A stretch of DNA of 64,000 nucleotides from Alicyclobacillus mali. Its GTDB lineage: Bacteria > Bacillota > Bacilli > Alicyclobacillales > Alicyclobacillaceae. The notes beneath the pieces are model-generated. The model searched no databases. It was not told the DNA's origin and saw nothing but the letters and a program-made list of their open reading frames with translations. A program made the position numbers and the translations under genes. The DNA is taken from the NCBI RefSeq assembly GCF_017329565.1, contig NZ_JAFMTT010000011.1; one strand, given 5' to 3'. Below are positions 7,673-16,499 of this stretch, piece after piece; the first letter of the stretch is position 1; each line of letters starts with the position of its first letter.

Positions 7673-9205
7673 GTGAACAAGGATGCACCAGTGTTGGAAG
7701 TTAGGAAACTCGTGAAGAGCTTTTCTGGGGTGACTGTTGTAAAAGGAGTAGACCTGCGCCTGTCACGTGGCGCTGCTGTTGCACTCGTGGGTGAAAACGG
7801 AGCGGGCAAATCTACAGTCATCAAAATGATCGCAGGCGTTCATCAGCCCGACTCTGGAGAAATTCTCTTTCAGGGGCATGCGGTCCAAGTTTCAAGCCCT
7901 CATGATGCTCATCAATTGGGTATCTTCACTGTTCACCAGGAACCGTCTCTCATGCCCGAGTTAACTGTAGCGGAGAATGTTTTTATGGGATTTCATCCGC
8001 ATCGAAAGATCGGCCCCATTCGCTGGTTGAATAGACGCGAGATGTATGATCGTGCGATGTCTGTGTTCGAACGGCTGAATATTCCCATTGATGTTCGTCG
8101 GCGTGCTCAAGATCTTCCGATTGCTCAGCAGCAGATGGTGGAAATCGCTAAGGCGTTAGTTCATGAGGCCCAAGTGCTCATTCTCGATGAACCAACGGCT
8201 ACGCTTTCTCAGCGCGAAACGCAGACACTCTTCCGGGTCACCCGTGAGCTTATGCAGCAGGGCACCGCGGTACTCTTTGTTTCTCATCGCCTTCACGAAA
8301 TTTTTGAACTGTGCTCTGAGGTTTCTGTCATGCGCGATGGCATTCTCGTTGGTCACTATAAGACCGACGACCTCACACCTGACAGGCTCGTGAATCTCAT
8401 GGTAGGAAGAGAGATTCAAATTCAACGTCGGATTTACACGAGAACGGGCGACGTCCCAAAGCTAGAGGTGAAGGGCCTGTCGAAACAGGGGATCTTCCAC
8501 GACATCCATTTTCGTGTGTTTCCCGGAGAAATCGTCGGGCTCGCGGGCCTCGTTGGATCTCGTCGAACTGATGTTGCTGAGGCGCTTTTTGGGATACGTC
8601 CAGCGGACGTAGGCGATATCCGGATTGATGGGCGGAGCATTTCTGTAAAGTCGGTACAAGATGCGTTGAAGAACGGATTGGCCTATGTACCCGAGGACCG
8701 CCACAAGCATGGTGTTGCGCTCACCATGAGCATTGCTTGGAATCTTGCCGTACCCAACAGGGCCGCGATTTACAAGTACGGTGTAGCCCGTAAGTCTGCC
8801 GAAGGTCGACTTGCAGACCGCATGAAGTCTCAGTTGCAGATCAAGTCCCGTTCGCCTGAACAGCCGGTCGGAGAACTCTCGGGTGGAAATCAGCAGAAGG
8901 TCGTGTTTGGCAAGTGGGTAGCGCGCGAGCCAAGCATCATTGTGTTAGATGAACCAACCCGCGGAGTGGATGTTGGGGCAAAAAGTGAAATTTATAGAGT
9001 GATCTTTAATTTGGCCGAATCAGGCGTAGCGGTTCTCGTGATTAGTTCCGACTTGCCGGAAATTCTAACGCTGAGCGATCGGATCCTGGTTATGCGCGAG
9101 GGAATGCTGATGGGCGAACTCGACGGAGCCGATGCTTCCGAGGAAGCCATCATGCGCCTAGCGACGGGCATGGTTGAAAGCGCAGAGCGTTTGGGGGGCG
9201 GATGA
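7673..9205 (+). CDS. sugar ABC transporter ATPase (RbsA/RhaT type), rhamnose predicted
   Basis: 510-residue ATP-binding subunit with two fused nucleotide-binding domains, as in ribose-type (CUT2) importers. First domain: Walker A GENGAGKST, signature region LPIAQQQMVEIAKAL, Walker B LILDEPTATLS. Second domain: degenerate P-loop GLVGSRRTDVAE, signature LSGGNQQKV, Walker B IVLDEPTRGVDVG. The GTG at 7673 has GAGGG seven bases upstream; an ATG at 7652 has no site, and 7601 lies inside the promoter. It is first gene of the transporter operon, overlapping the first permease by four bases. Rhamnose as substrate is inferred from the locus. Confidence 0.88.
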   Translation: MNKDAPVLEVRKLVKSFSGVTVVKGVDLRLSRGAAVALVGENGAGKSTVIKMIAGVHQPDSGEILFQGHAVQVSSPHDAHQLGIFTVHQEPSLMPELTVAENVFMGFHPHRKIGPIRWLNRREMYDRAMSVFERLNIPIDVRRRAQDLPIAQQQMVEIAKALVHEAQVLILDEPTATLSQRETQTLFRVTRELMQQGTAVLFVSHRLHEIFELCSEVSVMRDGILVGHYKTDDLTPDRLVNLMVGREIQIQRRIYTRTGDVPKLEVKGLSKQGIFHDIHFRVFPGEIVGLAGLVGSRRTDVAEALFGIRPADVGDIRIDGRSISVKSVQDALKNGLAYVPEDRHKHGVALTMSIAWNLAVPNRAAIYKYGVARKSAEGRLADRMKSQLQIKSRSPEQPVGELSGGNQQKVVFGKWVAREPSIIVLDEPTRGVDVGAKSEIYRVIFNLAESGVAVLVISSDLPEILTLSDRILVMREGMLMGELDGADASEEAIMRLATGMVESAERLGGG

Positions 9206-10161
9206 CGATGACAACAGTGGCCAACGTACTTAGGAAACGTGAGATATCTCTAATCCTATTCATTCTCTTCTTTCTGCTGATTATGCTATGCGTCACTCCT
9301 CGATTCCTGCAGCCCAGCAATCTAATGAACATATTATTGAACATTTCCACGGTAGGCATTCTTGCAATGGGACAATGTGCTGTCATCATCACCAAGGGTA
9401 TTGATTTGTCAGTCGGTGCCAATATGGGCTTGGTGACACTCGTGGTTGGGTCCCTGTTATTGCATGGTCTTGGAACAGGGCTAAGTGTTTTGGTAGGCGT
9501 ATTGACCGGAATCGCATGTGGTGCTTTAAACGCAGTGCTTATCAGCGCTTTGAGGCTTCCGCCAATCATTGTGACATTAGGAACTCTGAGTCTGTTTTCG
9601 GGTCTCATGTACATGGTGACAAATGGACAGTGGGTTCAAAACCTGCCTTCAAGCTTCCTTGCGTTAGGTAATTGGAAAATGTTAGGTATTCCGGGTCCTG
9701 TCATTGTGCTGCTCGTTGTCTTGGCTGTTCTCTCGGTTTTCATGGAGAAGACGCTGCTGGGACGTCACATTTATGCCATTGGGAATAACATGAACGCCGC
9801 CAAATTGGCAGGGCTATCGCCAAATCGCACGATAGTTATGCCGTATCTGGTGGCAGGCTTCTTAGCTGGTCTTTCCGGAATTTTGTATTTGTCATATAAT
9901 GGATTTTCTACACCTACAACAGGTGCCGATCTCAACTTGGAATCTATTGCTGCCGCAGTTATCGGAGGGACGAATGTCTTTGGGGGAAGAGGTACCGCGT
10001 TAGGCGCCGTCTTGGGTGCCGTGCTTCTGGGCGTGATCACAGAGGCGCTGGTATTCTTTCATCTTCCCGCTGTATGGAACGACGCTGTTGAGGGATTGAT
10101 CATCCTCATCGCGGTAATTGCGGATAGTGGCTTGCAACGTACGCGTGGAATAGCGGGGTGA
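9202..10161 (+). CDS. sugar ABC transporter permease 1 (RbsC family)
   Basis: 319-residue integral membrane permease of the CUT2 family, about eight to ten transmembrane segments. Family marks are ITKGIDLSVGA near residue 70 and the late cytoplasmic loop AAVIGGTNVFGGRGT near 255. ATG overlaps the ATPase stop (ATGA), which suggests translational coupling. It is paired with a second, different permease, so the channel is probably a heterodimer as in RhaPQ-type rhamnose importers. Base composition is much lower in GC than the window average: a hand count of line 9241-9300 gives 23 of 60. Confidence 0.87.
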   Translation: MTMTTVANVLRKREISLILFILFFLLIMLCVTPRFLQPSNLMNILLNISTVGILAMGQCAVIITKGIDLSVGANMGLVTLVVGSLLLHGLGTGLSVLVGVLTGIACGALNAVLISALRLPPIIVTLGTLSLFSGLMYMVTNGQWVQNLPSSFLALGNWKMLGIPGPVIVLLVVLAVLSVFMEKTLLGRHIYAIGNNMNAAKLAGLSPNRTIVMPYLVAGFLAGLSGILYLSYNGFSTPTTGADLNLESIAAAVIGGTNVFGGRGTALGAVLGAVLLGVITEALVFFHLPAVWNDAVEGLIILIAVIADSGLQRTRGIAG

Positions 10162-11171
10162 CAGGCGTGTCTGAAAGTCGAATTTGGTCCCTAGCGATTG
10201 CGCTTCTACTCCTTGTTGAGATCGCTATCTTTGGCGTTTTGAGCCCTGACTTTATAAACCCACAAAACTTGCTCGCCTCGACGGAGAATTTCTTGCCCGT
10301 GGGTTTCATGGCGTTCAGCATGACGCTCGTCATTATCACCGGGGGAATCGATCTCTCCGTGGGTTCCATGATGAGCCTCTGCGGTGTGGTCATGGGGCTC
10401 TTGTGGCAACACGGTGTGAATATCTGGATGGCTGCTGGGTTAGTCATCATTCTCGGCGCCTTTCTTGGGTTGATTAATGGGCAAGTCATCGTGCGGACGG
10501 GCATACAGCCCCTCATTGCGACGCTGGCGACACTCTTTATATACGGCTCGTTGGCTTTGGTTCTAGTAGGTCAAGGTGAAGGTTCCATATATGGATTTCC
10601 ACAATCATACCTACAACTAGGAACAGGTGTCGTCTTCAAGGTGGTTCCGATTGAACTACTGGTCTATGTACTTATGGCGCTCGTCTATGGTTTTGTGCTC
10701 CGATTCACCAGTTTTGGAAGGCAAGTTTACTTTGTCGGAAACAATGAGAGTGCTGCGCTTTATTCTGGGCTTCCAGTGAATCGTATAAAAACGTTGACCT
10801 ATGTGCTATCTGGATGCATGTCCGGTGTGGCGGCGGTGTTCATGGGATCCTATTTCGCATCCGTGAGAGGCGATATGGGCTCTAATTATGAGCTTATTGT
10901 CATTACGGCTTGTCTCGTGGGTGGCGTCAATGTGTTTGGTGGTTCAGGAACCATTATAGGGGCGTTTCTCGGTACATTCCTGCTTGGTATTCTCCAGCAG
11001 GGTCTCAATATGGTGAATGTGTCATCCGTGGAGCAATCAGTTGTCACAGGTGTCATGTTAATAGCAGCAGTTGGGCTGCAACAACTTAGTGGTTTATTCT
11101 CGCGGAATCGGCGCAAGTCCAAGGCGACGAGTCAGGTCGCTGTGGATACTGCGCCCAGTGCGCGGGATTAG
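10158..11171 (+). CDS. sugar ABC transporter permease 2 (RbsC family)
   Basis: 337-residue second CUT2 permease, homologous to its neighbour: ITGGIDLSVGSMMSL near residue 60 and LVGGVNVFGGSGTI near 250, with hydrophobic segments throughout and a polar tail of about 30 residues. GTG overlaps the first permease stop by four bases; a GTG nine bases on is an alternative. It should form the transmembrane pore with permease 1, powered by the ATPase at 7673 and fed by the lipoprotein at 11215. Confidence 0.87.
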   Translation: MTGVSESRIWSLAIALLLLVEIAIFGVLSPDFINPQNLLASTENFLPVGFMAFSMTLVIITGGIDLSVGSMMSLCGVVMGLLWQHGVNIWMAAGLVIILGAFLGLINGQVIVRTGIQPLIATLATLFIYGSLALVLVGQGEGSIYGFPQSYLQLGTGVVFKVVPIELLVYVLMALVYGFVLRFTSFGRQVYFVGNNESAALYSGLPVNRIKTLTYVLSGCMSGVAAVFMGSYFASVRGDMGSNYELIVITACLVGGVNVFGGSGTIIGAFLGTFLLGILQQGLNMVNVSSVEQSVVTGVMLIAAVGLQQLSGLFSRNRRKSKATSQVAVDTAPSARD

Positions 11172-11214
11172 CCAATATACCAAATCGGCCATGGGCCAAT
11201 CGGGGGTATCACGT

Positions 11215-12261
11215 ATGACGTTTCGAATGAAAAAGAAGATGCTGGGAGGACTCGCTGCTGCAGCTGCGTTGATTGCAACGGTCAGTGGCTGCGGAACGGC
11301 GTCTTCAGCCTCTCCATCTCGCTCTACGGCAGGTGCTGCGGCAGCTTCCTCGAAGCCTATCAAGGTCGCGCTCATTCCAAAAGAGATTGGTATTCCTTAC
11401 TTCACTGGTGCCGACCAAGGTGCGCAGGCCGTAGCATCGAAGTTGCACATTCAGCTCACGTATAATGGGCCTACACAGGCAAGCGCAGCGGATCAGGTTT
11501 CGATGATTAACAGTTATGTCGCGCAGGGCTACAATGTTATCGCCGTATCTGCCAACGATCCGACGTCCCTCGCTCCTGCGCTGGAGTCCGCTATGCGTAG
11601 GGGAGTGAAGGTCATCACGTGGGACTCTGATGTCATTCCTTCGGCACGACAGTTTTTTGTTGATCAAGCGACTGCGCAAGGTATAGGCACCACTTTGGTC
11701 CAAATTACGTCTCAACATTTCAAAAATCAGAAAAACGTAGAAGTTGGCATTTTATCCTCTACCCCGACGAACCCAAACCAGAACTCGTGGATAGCGGTTA
11801 TGAAACAAGCGATCCAGAAGCAGTACAAGAACCTTCGCATCGTGACAATTCAGTATGATCAGGAACAACCAGACGTGGGTCTGACGGCCGCCGAAAATAT
11901 GTTGCGCGCCTACCCACAAATGAAAGCCATTATTTCACCCGACTCGGTGGGCGTTCCTGCAGCAGCTGAGGCCGTTGAAAAATTGGGGCTGAAGGGGAGG
12001 GTCTTCGTCACCGGCCTGGCGGATCCCATTCAAATGAAGCAGTATGTGAATGATGGTACGGTTCAAGAATTCGTTCTTTGGGATGTCCCTAAGCTTGGCG
12101 CTCTAACGATGTACGTGGCGCGGGCCGCTGCAGATGGTACAATGCCTGTGAATGGCACGTTCAAATGTGCCCTGGGCACGTTTAAGGTTCAAAACAGAGT
12201 TGTTTTGCTTGGCAATCCCACAATCTTCACGAAAGCCAATATCAACAGTTCGAATTATTGA
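11215..12261 (+). CDS. sugar-binding lipoprotein of the ABC transporter (RhaS-like)
   Basis: 348-residue periplasmic-binding-protein-fold lipoprotein (Peripla_BP_4, ribose/autoinducer-binding group). The signal peptide has MKKKM, a hydrophobic stretch and a lipobox TVSGC with the lipidated Cys at residue 26, then an Ala/Ser-rich linker. The mature part starts with KPIKVALIPKEIGIPYF and contains VIAVSANDPTSL and VITWDSDV, the usual sugar-contact strands. The ATG at 11215 follows GGGGGT (11202-11207); the longer open frame overlaps permease 2. It should capture the sugar, presumably L-rhamnose, at the membrane surface and pass it to the permeases. Confidence 0.88.
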   Translation: MTFRMKKKMLGGLAAAAALIATVSGCGTASSASPSRSTAGAAAASSKPIKVALIPKEIGIPYFTGADQGAQAVASKLHIQLTYNGPTQASAADQVSMINSYVAQGYNVIAVSANDPTSLAPALESAMRRGVKVITWDSDVIPSARQFFVDQATAQGIGTTLVQITSQHFKNQKNVEVGILSSTPTNPNQNSWIAVMKQAIQKQYKNLRIVTIQYDQEQPDVGLTAAENMLRAYPQMKAIISPDSVGVPAAAEAVEKLGLKGRVFVTGLADPIQMKQYVNDGTVQEFVLWDVPKLGALTMYVARAAADGTMPVNGTFKCALGTFKVQNRVVLLGNPTIFTKANINSSNY

Positions 12262-12330
12262 CGGACGCGTAGGCGGGACGCCAGTAGCGTACTGACAATG
12301 GGTGTTGTGATTCATGTAAGGAAGTGAACT

Positions 12331-13107
12331 TTGCCAATGCTCCCAGCTGAAAGACAGCGAGCGATTCTCCAACGCCTGAACGAACGCGGTAGTATCCGCG
12401 TCAAAGAGCTCAGCCGCATGTTCTCCGTGACCGAGGAGACCGTGCGGCGGGACCTGCACATTCTCGAGATGGAGGGCAAACTGCGCCGCAGTCACGGCGG
12501 CGCAGTTCGCGTTGACGACGACACGCCTGCAGAGACTTCGTACCTGGTGCGCGAGTCGGAGCATGTGCCGGAGAAGATGGCCATCGCGAGAATCGCTCTC
12601 ACATATGTGGAACCGGGCGACAGCATTATCCTGGACGCCAGCAGCACGGCGTTGCACGTGGCCAATGCCCTTCCCAACATGCCACTCACGGTGCTGACGA
12701 ATTCATTGAAAATCGCATTGGAACTCGCCTCGAAGGACAAAATCGAAGTGATTTCCACGGGTGGAATTCTCCGTGCGAGCTCGTTGTCGTATGTGGGGCC
12801 GATGGCGGAAGAAACCATTGAGCGGTTTCACGTGAATAAGGCGTTCCTGTCCTGTAAAGGGGTGCACGTCGATCACGGATTCACCGAGTCCAACGCGCTC
12901 CAGGCCCGGGTCAAGCGAAAAATGGCCGAGATTGCGGACACCTTGATTCTGCTCGCCGATCACAGCAAGATCCAGGTACGCGACTTCACCAAGGTCGGCG
13001 ATGTGGACGAGATCGACGTGCTCATCACGGATGCCGACACGCCGGACGAGGACGTGCGGCGGTTTGAAGCGGTGGGTGTAAAGGTCGTGAGGGCGGAAAA
13101 AGACTGA
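12331..13107 (+). CDS. DeoR family transcriptional regulator (candidate RhaR)
   Basis: About 258 residues in the classic DeoR layout. The N-terminal winged helix-turn-helix (residues 5-60) contains RQRAILQRLNERGSIRV, VTEETVRRDLHILE and RRSHGGAV. The C-terminal sugar-phosphate-binding domain (about 75-240) contains SIILDASSTALHVA, STGGILR and LLADHSKI. The start is probably the TTG at 12331, six bases after AAGGAAG; the ATG at 12337 is the alternative. It lies 69 bases after the transporter genes and ends at a strong terminator, so it closes the rhamnose locus and is its likely repressor. The effector would be a rhamnose intermediate (inference). Its GC content returns to that of the surrounding chromosome. 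Confidence 0.88.
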   Translation: MPMLPAERQRAILQRLNERGSIRVKELSRMFSVTEETVRRDLHILEMEGKLRRSHGGAVRVDDDTPAETSYLVRESEHVPEKMAIARIALTYVEPGDSIILDASSTALHVANALPNMPLTVLTNSLKIALELASKDKIEVISTGGILRASSLSYVGPMAEETIERFHVNKAFLSCKGVHVDHGFTESNALQARVKRKMAEIADTLILLADHSKIQVRDFTKVGDVDEIDVLITDADTPDEDVRRFEAVGVKVVRAEKD

Positions 13108-13113
13108 GGCAAC

Positions 13114-13152
13114 GGCGTCCCGCGTACGGGTGGTACGAGGGACGCCCTTTTT
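13114..13152 (+). terminator. terminator after the DeoR regulator gene
   Basis: GGCGTCCC (13114-13121) pairs with GGGACGCC (13139-13146), with an inner CGTAC/GTACG helix, followed by CTTTTT. It separates the rhamnose locus from the convergent lut operon. Confidence 0.88.
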
Positions 13153-13186
13153 GCGCGCGTGACGAGCCAGGCGTGCGGCACGCCCA

Positions 13187-13861
13187 TCACGGGCCGTCTG
13201 CGCCGTTCTGCAGCAAAAAGCATATCACGCGGGCGGGGCCGTGCACGCCGATGGTTTGATCGTTCTCGATGTCGGACGAGCGGCTCGGGCCGCTGATGAA
13301 GTGCACATAAGCGGGGAGGTGCCCGATTGGCGCGACTTCTCGCAGGCGGGCCATGGCGTCGCCGAGGCTCTGCACCACCTGGCTCTCTCGCATCACCACG
13401 AGGTGCACGAGCGGGACCTGGTGTACGGTGCGGCCTGCGGCGTCGCCACATACCAGCACGACGGTTCCCGTATCCGCGACGCCGAAGCTCGCGCCCGTGA
13501 TGCCAACGTCGATGTCCAGCACTGGCTGCTCGCCAAACCGCCGCGCCCCCCATTTCTCCAGGACCTTTTCCACGTTCACGGGCCAAGGGGCGTCTTTGCC
13601 CCAGGCGCCGACGGATCGCGGGTTGAGCGCCTTGAGCGCTTCGTCGAGCGCCGAGTGGAGGGCCGCCTCACTATCGCACCGCACGATCTCGCCCGCAAGC
13701 GCCTGGAACCGGGCGCAGAACGTCGCCACGCGCTCCTCGTGGCTCGTCCCACGATGCGCCCAGAAGTCCGGCACGCCAATGGCGTCGCGGGGGCCGGGTG
13801 CCGACCCGGGGGGTCTTCCGAGCCGCGACGCAATGTTCGCCAAAAACGCCGTCTTATCCAC
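13187..13861 (-). CDS. lutC: lactate utilization protein C
   Basis: 224-residue LUD-domain protein, third subunit of the LutABC L-lactate oxidation complex. It carries the family stretches DVGITGASFGVADTGTVVLV, VHLVVM and YVHFISGPSRSSDIEN, also found in the N-terminal part of LutB. LutC has no iron-sulphur motif. The GTG start at 13861 is preceded by GAGGTACGAGG and overlaps the end of lutB by eight bases, so translation is probably coupled. A much longer open frame upstream lies within lutB and is not coding. Confidence 0.9.
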   Translation of the reverse strand: MDKTAFLANIASRLGRPPGSAPGPRDAIGVPDFWAHRGTSHEERVATFCARFQALAGEIVRCDSEAALHSALDEALKALNPRSVGAWGKDAPWPVNVEKVLEKWGARRFGEQPVLDIDVGITGASFGVADTGTVVLVCGDAAGRTVHQVPLVHLVVMRESQVVQSLGDAMARLREVAPIGHLPAYVHFISGPSRSSDIENDQTIGVHGPARVICFLLQNGADGP

Positions 13862-15272
13862 GCCTCGTACCTCGCTTCCTCTCCATCCACCACTCGCGAA
13901 ACGTCTGCTGGCCGAGCGCGGGGAAATCGCGCCGATCCGTCCAGCCCGCGAGCGGGCCAATCTTTGCGCGAATGATGCCGCCCTTCGCGAAACCACCCTG
14001 CAGGCGCCTCGCAAGGCGGATAGCGCCGAGATAGCGCCGATGATCCGCAAACGTGACGCGGTACGCCGCGAATGCCGCCTTTTCGCCCGTTTTGCCGCCG
14101 GTCTTGGCGACGAACCGCTGGCGCTCCTTGACGAGCATGTCGTGAAGGGGGATCTTGACCGGGCAGGCCTCATAGCAGGCGCCGCACAGGCTCGAGGCGT
14201 ACGGCAGGTCCTGATATGCCTCTCCGCCTTCGAGCAGCGGGGAGAGCACAGCGCCAATGGGCCCGGGATAGACCGATCCGTACGCGTGGCCGCCAATCTG
14301 TCGATAGACCGGGCAGACGTTCAGGCACGCCCCGCAGCGGATGCAGTGGAGCACCGCTTGAAAGTCGGGATCGCCAAGTTGGCGCGAGCGGCCGTTGTCG
14401 AGGATGACCACGTGCATCTCTTCGGGGCCGTCCCCATCGCCCGCGCGGCGCGGGCCGGTGATGAGCGATAGGTAGGTGATGGTGTTCTGCCCGGTCGCGC
14501 TCTTCGGCAAGAGGTGCGCGAACACCTCGAGATCGGCGAGTGTCGGGAGGATGCGCTCCATGCCCATGAAGACGATGTGCGTCTTCGGCAGGTTGGCGAC
14601 GAGATCGGCGTTGCCCTCGTTGGTGAACAGGGCAATCGAGCCTGTGTCGGCGATGGCGAAGTTGCAGCCGGTGATGCCAATGTCGGCCGTGAGGTACATC
14701 TCGCGCAGGCGGCGGCGGGCGAACGCGACGAGATCGCGCGTCTCCGTGGTGAGGTTCTCGCCGCCGTCGGCCTCGAACAGCGCCTTGATCTGCTCGCGGG
14801 TCTTGTGAATGGCCGGAATGATGATGTGCGATGGGGTTTCGCCCGCGAGCTGCACGATGTATTCGCCGAGATCGGTTTCCACCACTTCGACGCCGAGCTC
14901 TTCGAGGTGATGGTTCAGATGAATCTCCTCGGTCACCATCGACTTCGACTTGACCACGCGGCGCGCGGCCTTGGCGCGCACGATATCCGTCACGGCGGCG
15001 AGCGCCTCGCGCGCGTCGGCGCAGAAGTGGACGTGGGCGCCGAGCCGCTCGAGGTTGTCCGCGAATTGCGCGAGGTAGAAATCGAGATGTTCGATGGTGT
15101 GCCGGCGAATGGCCTCGCCGCGATCCCGCCAGGCTTCCCAGTGGCCGAAGTCTTCGGTCACGGCCTGCTTGCGGTTGCGCAGTCGGTCGGTCGTGAAGTG
15201 AACGGCGCCGCGCAGGAAGTCGTCGCGCAGGGCGATTTTGGCGCGGTCTCGAACCGATGACTGGGTGTTCAT
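13854..15272 (-). CDS. lutB: lactate utilization iron-sulphur protein B
   Basis: 472-residue LutB subunit: an N-terminal LUD domain (about 60-300) with DIGITGCNFAIADTGS and YLSLITGPRR, followed by a ferredoxin-like segment with two 4Fe-4S motifs, CIRCGACLNVCP near 310 and CGACYEACP near 360, and a C-terminal region typical of the family. It should transfer electrons during oxidation of L-lactate to pyruvate. GAGGAGGTGA lies directly upstream of the ATG at 15272, and the start overlaps the lutA stop by four bases. Confidence 0.93.
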   Translation of the reverse strand: MNTQSSVRDRAKIALRDDFLRGAVHFTTDRLRNRKQAVTEDFGHWEAWRDRGEAIRRHTIEHLDFYLAQFADNLERLGAHVHFCADAREALAAVTDIVRAKAARRVVKSKSMVTEEIHLNHHLEELGVEVVETDLGEYIVQLAGETPSHIIIPAIHKTREQIKALFEADGGENLTTETRDLVAFARRRLREMYLTADIGITGCNFAIADTGSIALFTNEGNADLVANLPKTHIVFMGMERILPTLADLEVFAHLLPKSATGQNTITYLSLITGPRRAGDGDGPEEMHVVILDNGRSRQLGDPDFQAVLHCIRCGACLNVCPVYRQIGGHAYGSVYPGPIGAVLSPLLEGGEAYQDLPYASSLCGACYEACPVKIPLHDMLVKERQRFVAKTGGKTGEKAAFAAYRVTFADHRRYLGAIRLARRLQGGFAKGGIIRAKIGPLAGWTDRRDFPALGQQTFREWWMERKRGTRRG

Positions 15273-16015
15273 GCGGTCACCTCCTCGGTCAGACCTGCGG
15301 CTTCCGCCAAAAGCTCGGCGAGATGCATGACGCGAACGCGGGCGCCGCGGCGGGAGAGGGTGCCGCCGATGTTCATGAGGCAGCCCATGTCGGTGGATAC
15401 GAGCACCTCGGCGCCCGACGCGACGACGTTGTCCGCCTTCTCGTCCGCCATGGAGCTTGAAATTTCGCTCATTTTTACCGAAAACGTGCCGCCGAAACCG
15501 CAGCAGTCGCGGGCGTAGGGAAGATCGACGAGCTCCAGATCCCGCACGTGGCGCAGGAGTTCGAGGGGTTCGTCGCGGACGCCGAGGAGGCGGGAACCGT
15601 GACACGAAGGATGGAACGTGACGCGATGCGGAAAGCGGCCGCCGAAGTCGACCTTTTCCAGGTGGCGGACGAGAAACTGCGAGAGTTCATAGGTCTTGTC
15701 CGCGAGGCGTTGTGCTGCCTGAGCCAAGGCCGGATCGCCCGCGAAGAGACTTGGGTAGTAGTGCCGAATCATGCCGACGCACGATCCCGACGGGCTCACG
15801 ACCGCGTCGGCGTCGGCAAACGCCTCGAGCAGCGTGCGCGCGACGTGGCGGGCCTCGTCGGCGTAGCCGCTGTTGAAGGCAGGCTGGCCGCAGCAGGTCT
15901 GGCCGATGGGGAAATCGACCTCGCAGCCGCTCGCCTCGAGGAGGCGCGTGGTGGCGATGCCGACGCGCGGGAAAGCGGCGTCGACGATGCAGGTGACAAA
16001 CAGGCTGACTTTCAT
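15269..16015 (-). CDS. lutA: lactate utilization protein A (CCG-domain oxidoreductase subunit)
   Basis: 248-residue LutA subunit with the paired cysteine-rich (CCG) domains that bind an iron-sulphur cofactor: PIGQTCCGQPAFNSGY near residue 40 and YARDCCGFGGTFSVKM near 170. It works with LutB and LutC to oxidise L-lactate to pyruvate on the cytoplasmic side of the membrane. The ATG at 16015 follows GGAGGT; the open frame extends 16 codons further without a better site. It is first gene of lutABC. No LutR-type GntR regulator is adjacent, unlike some Bacillus loci. Confidence 0.92.
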   Translation of the reverse strand: MKVSLFVTCIVDAAFPRVGIATTRLLEASGCEVDFPIGQTCCGQPAFNSGYADEARHVARTLLEAFADADAVVSPSGSCVGMIRHYYPSLFAGDPALAQAAQRLADKTYELSQFLVRHLEKVDFGGRFPHRVTFHPSCHGSRLLGVRDEPLELLRHVRDLELVDLPYARDCCGFGGTFSVKMSEISSSMADEKADNVVASGAEVLVSTDMGCLMNIGGTLSRRGARVRVMHLAELLAEAAGLTEEVTA

Positions 16016-16138
16016 GGCGCAGACCTCCATGACCGCGACCGGAGGAGATGGGTCACTGTGCATAAGTTCATGTCTTCAGTGTAACGCTTACAGGGGCGGC
16101 GCGCACCGATGGCCGCGGCAAATTTCGTCGCACCGTCG

Positions 16139-16144
16139 ATTATA
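16139..16144 (-). promoter_or_regulatory. candidate -10 of the lutABC promoter
   Basis: On the minus strand 16144-16139 reads TATAAT, about 125 bases upstream of lutA, in an AT-rich island unlike the flanking GC-rich DNA. The -35 is only TTATTT at 17-base spacing. The A-rich repeat-like tract at 16146-16180 may hold a regulator site. Confidence 0.4.
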
Positions 16145-16226
16145 GCAAAATAAACAGAAATAAATAAACGAAAAGAAATAGAAAGTCACATTTCGGAGTC
16201 TTCCCGGGATTTCCAACTTCATCGAT

Positions 16227-16257
16227 GTATATGCGCTGCCATCGATCGGAGACATTA
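16227..16257 (+). promoter_or_regulatory. sigma-F-type forespore promoter of the spoVA operon
   Basis: GTATA (16227-16231), 16 bases, GGAGACATTA (16248-16257). This fits every position of the B. subtilis sigma-F consensus GYWTA-N16-GGNNANAHTR as I recall it. It lies just before a spore-specific gene set. The sigma-G -10 consensus does not fit, although the two regulons overlap. Confidence 0.6.
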
Positions 16258-16281
16258 CGGTCCAGATTGGGGGTGAGACCT

Positions 16282-16488
16282 GTGACCGTCGCGCAGCAGG
16301 TGAAGACGACGCTCGCGAACCTGAAGAGCGCGCAGGCGAACCTCGAATCGTTTGCGCTCGCGACCGACAATCAGCAGGCCAAGCAGTTGTACACACAAGC
16401 GGCTCAGCAGACACAGCAGGTGGTGCAGCAACTGCAGGCTCGGGTCGCCGAGATGGAGCAAGAGGAGCCTCAGTACAAGGGGTTCTAA
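16282..16488 (+). CDS. DUF1657 family small spore protein
   Basis: 68-residue DUF1657 protein, helical, starting MTVAQQVKTTL and ending in the family's characteristic EEPQYKGF. Proteins of this family are commonly encoded with spoVA-type operons, including the spoVA2mob operon linked to heat-resistant spores; the biochemical role is unknown. The GTG at 16282 follows GGGGGTGAG (16268-16276), a few bases after the predicted sigma-F start. It is first gene of the spoVA operon. A closely similar segment is fused to the end of the next gene product. Confidence 0.85.
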   Translation: MTVAQQVKTTLANLKSAQANLESFALATDNQQAKQLYTQAAQQTQQVVQQLQARVAEMEQEEPQYKGF

Positions 16489-16499
16489 TCCTCGCTGGC

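Noticed and set aside
16227..16257. Sigma-G promoter for the spoVA operon
   Set aside because: The -35 GTATA would fit, but no CATNNTA-type -10 appears at 17-18 bases. The sigma-F pattern fits fully instead.
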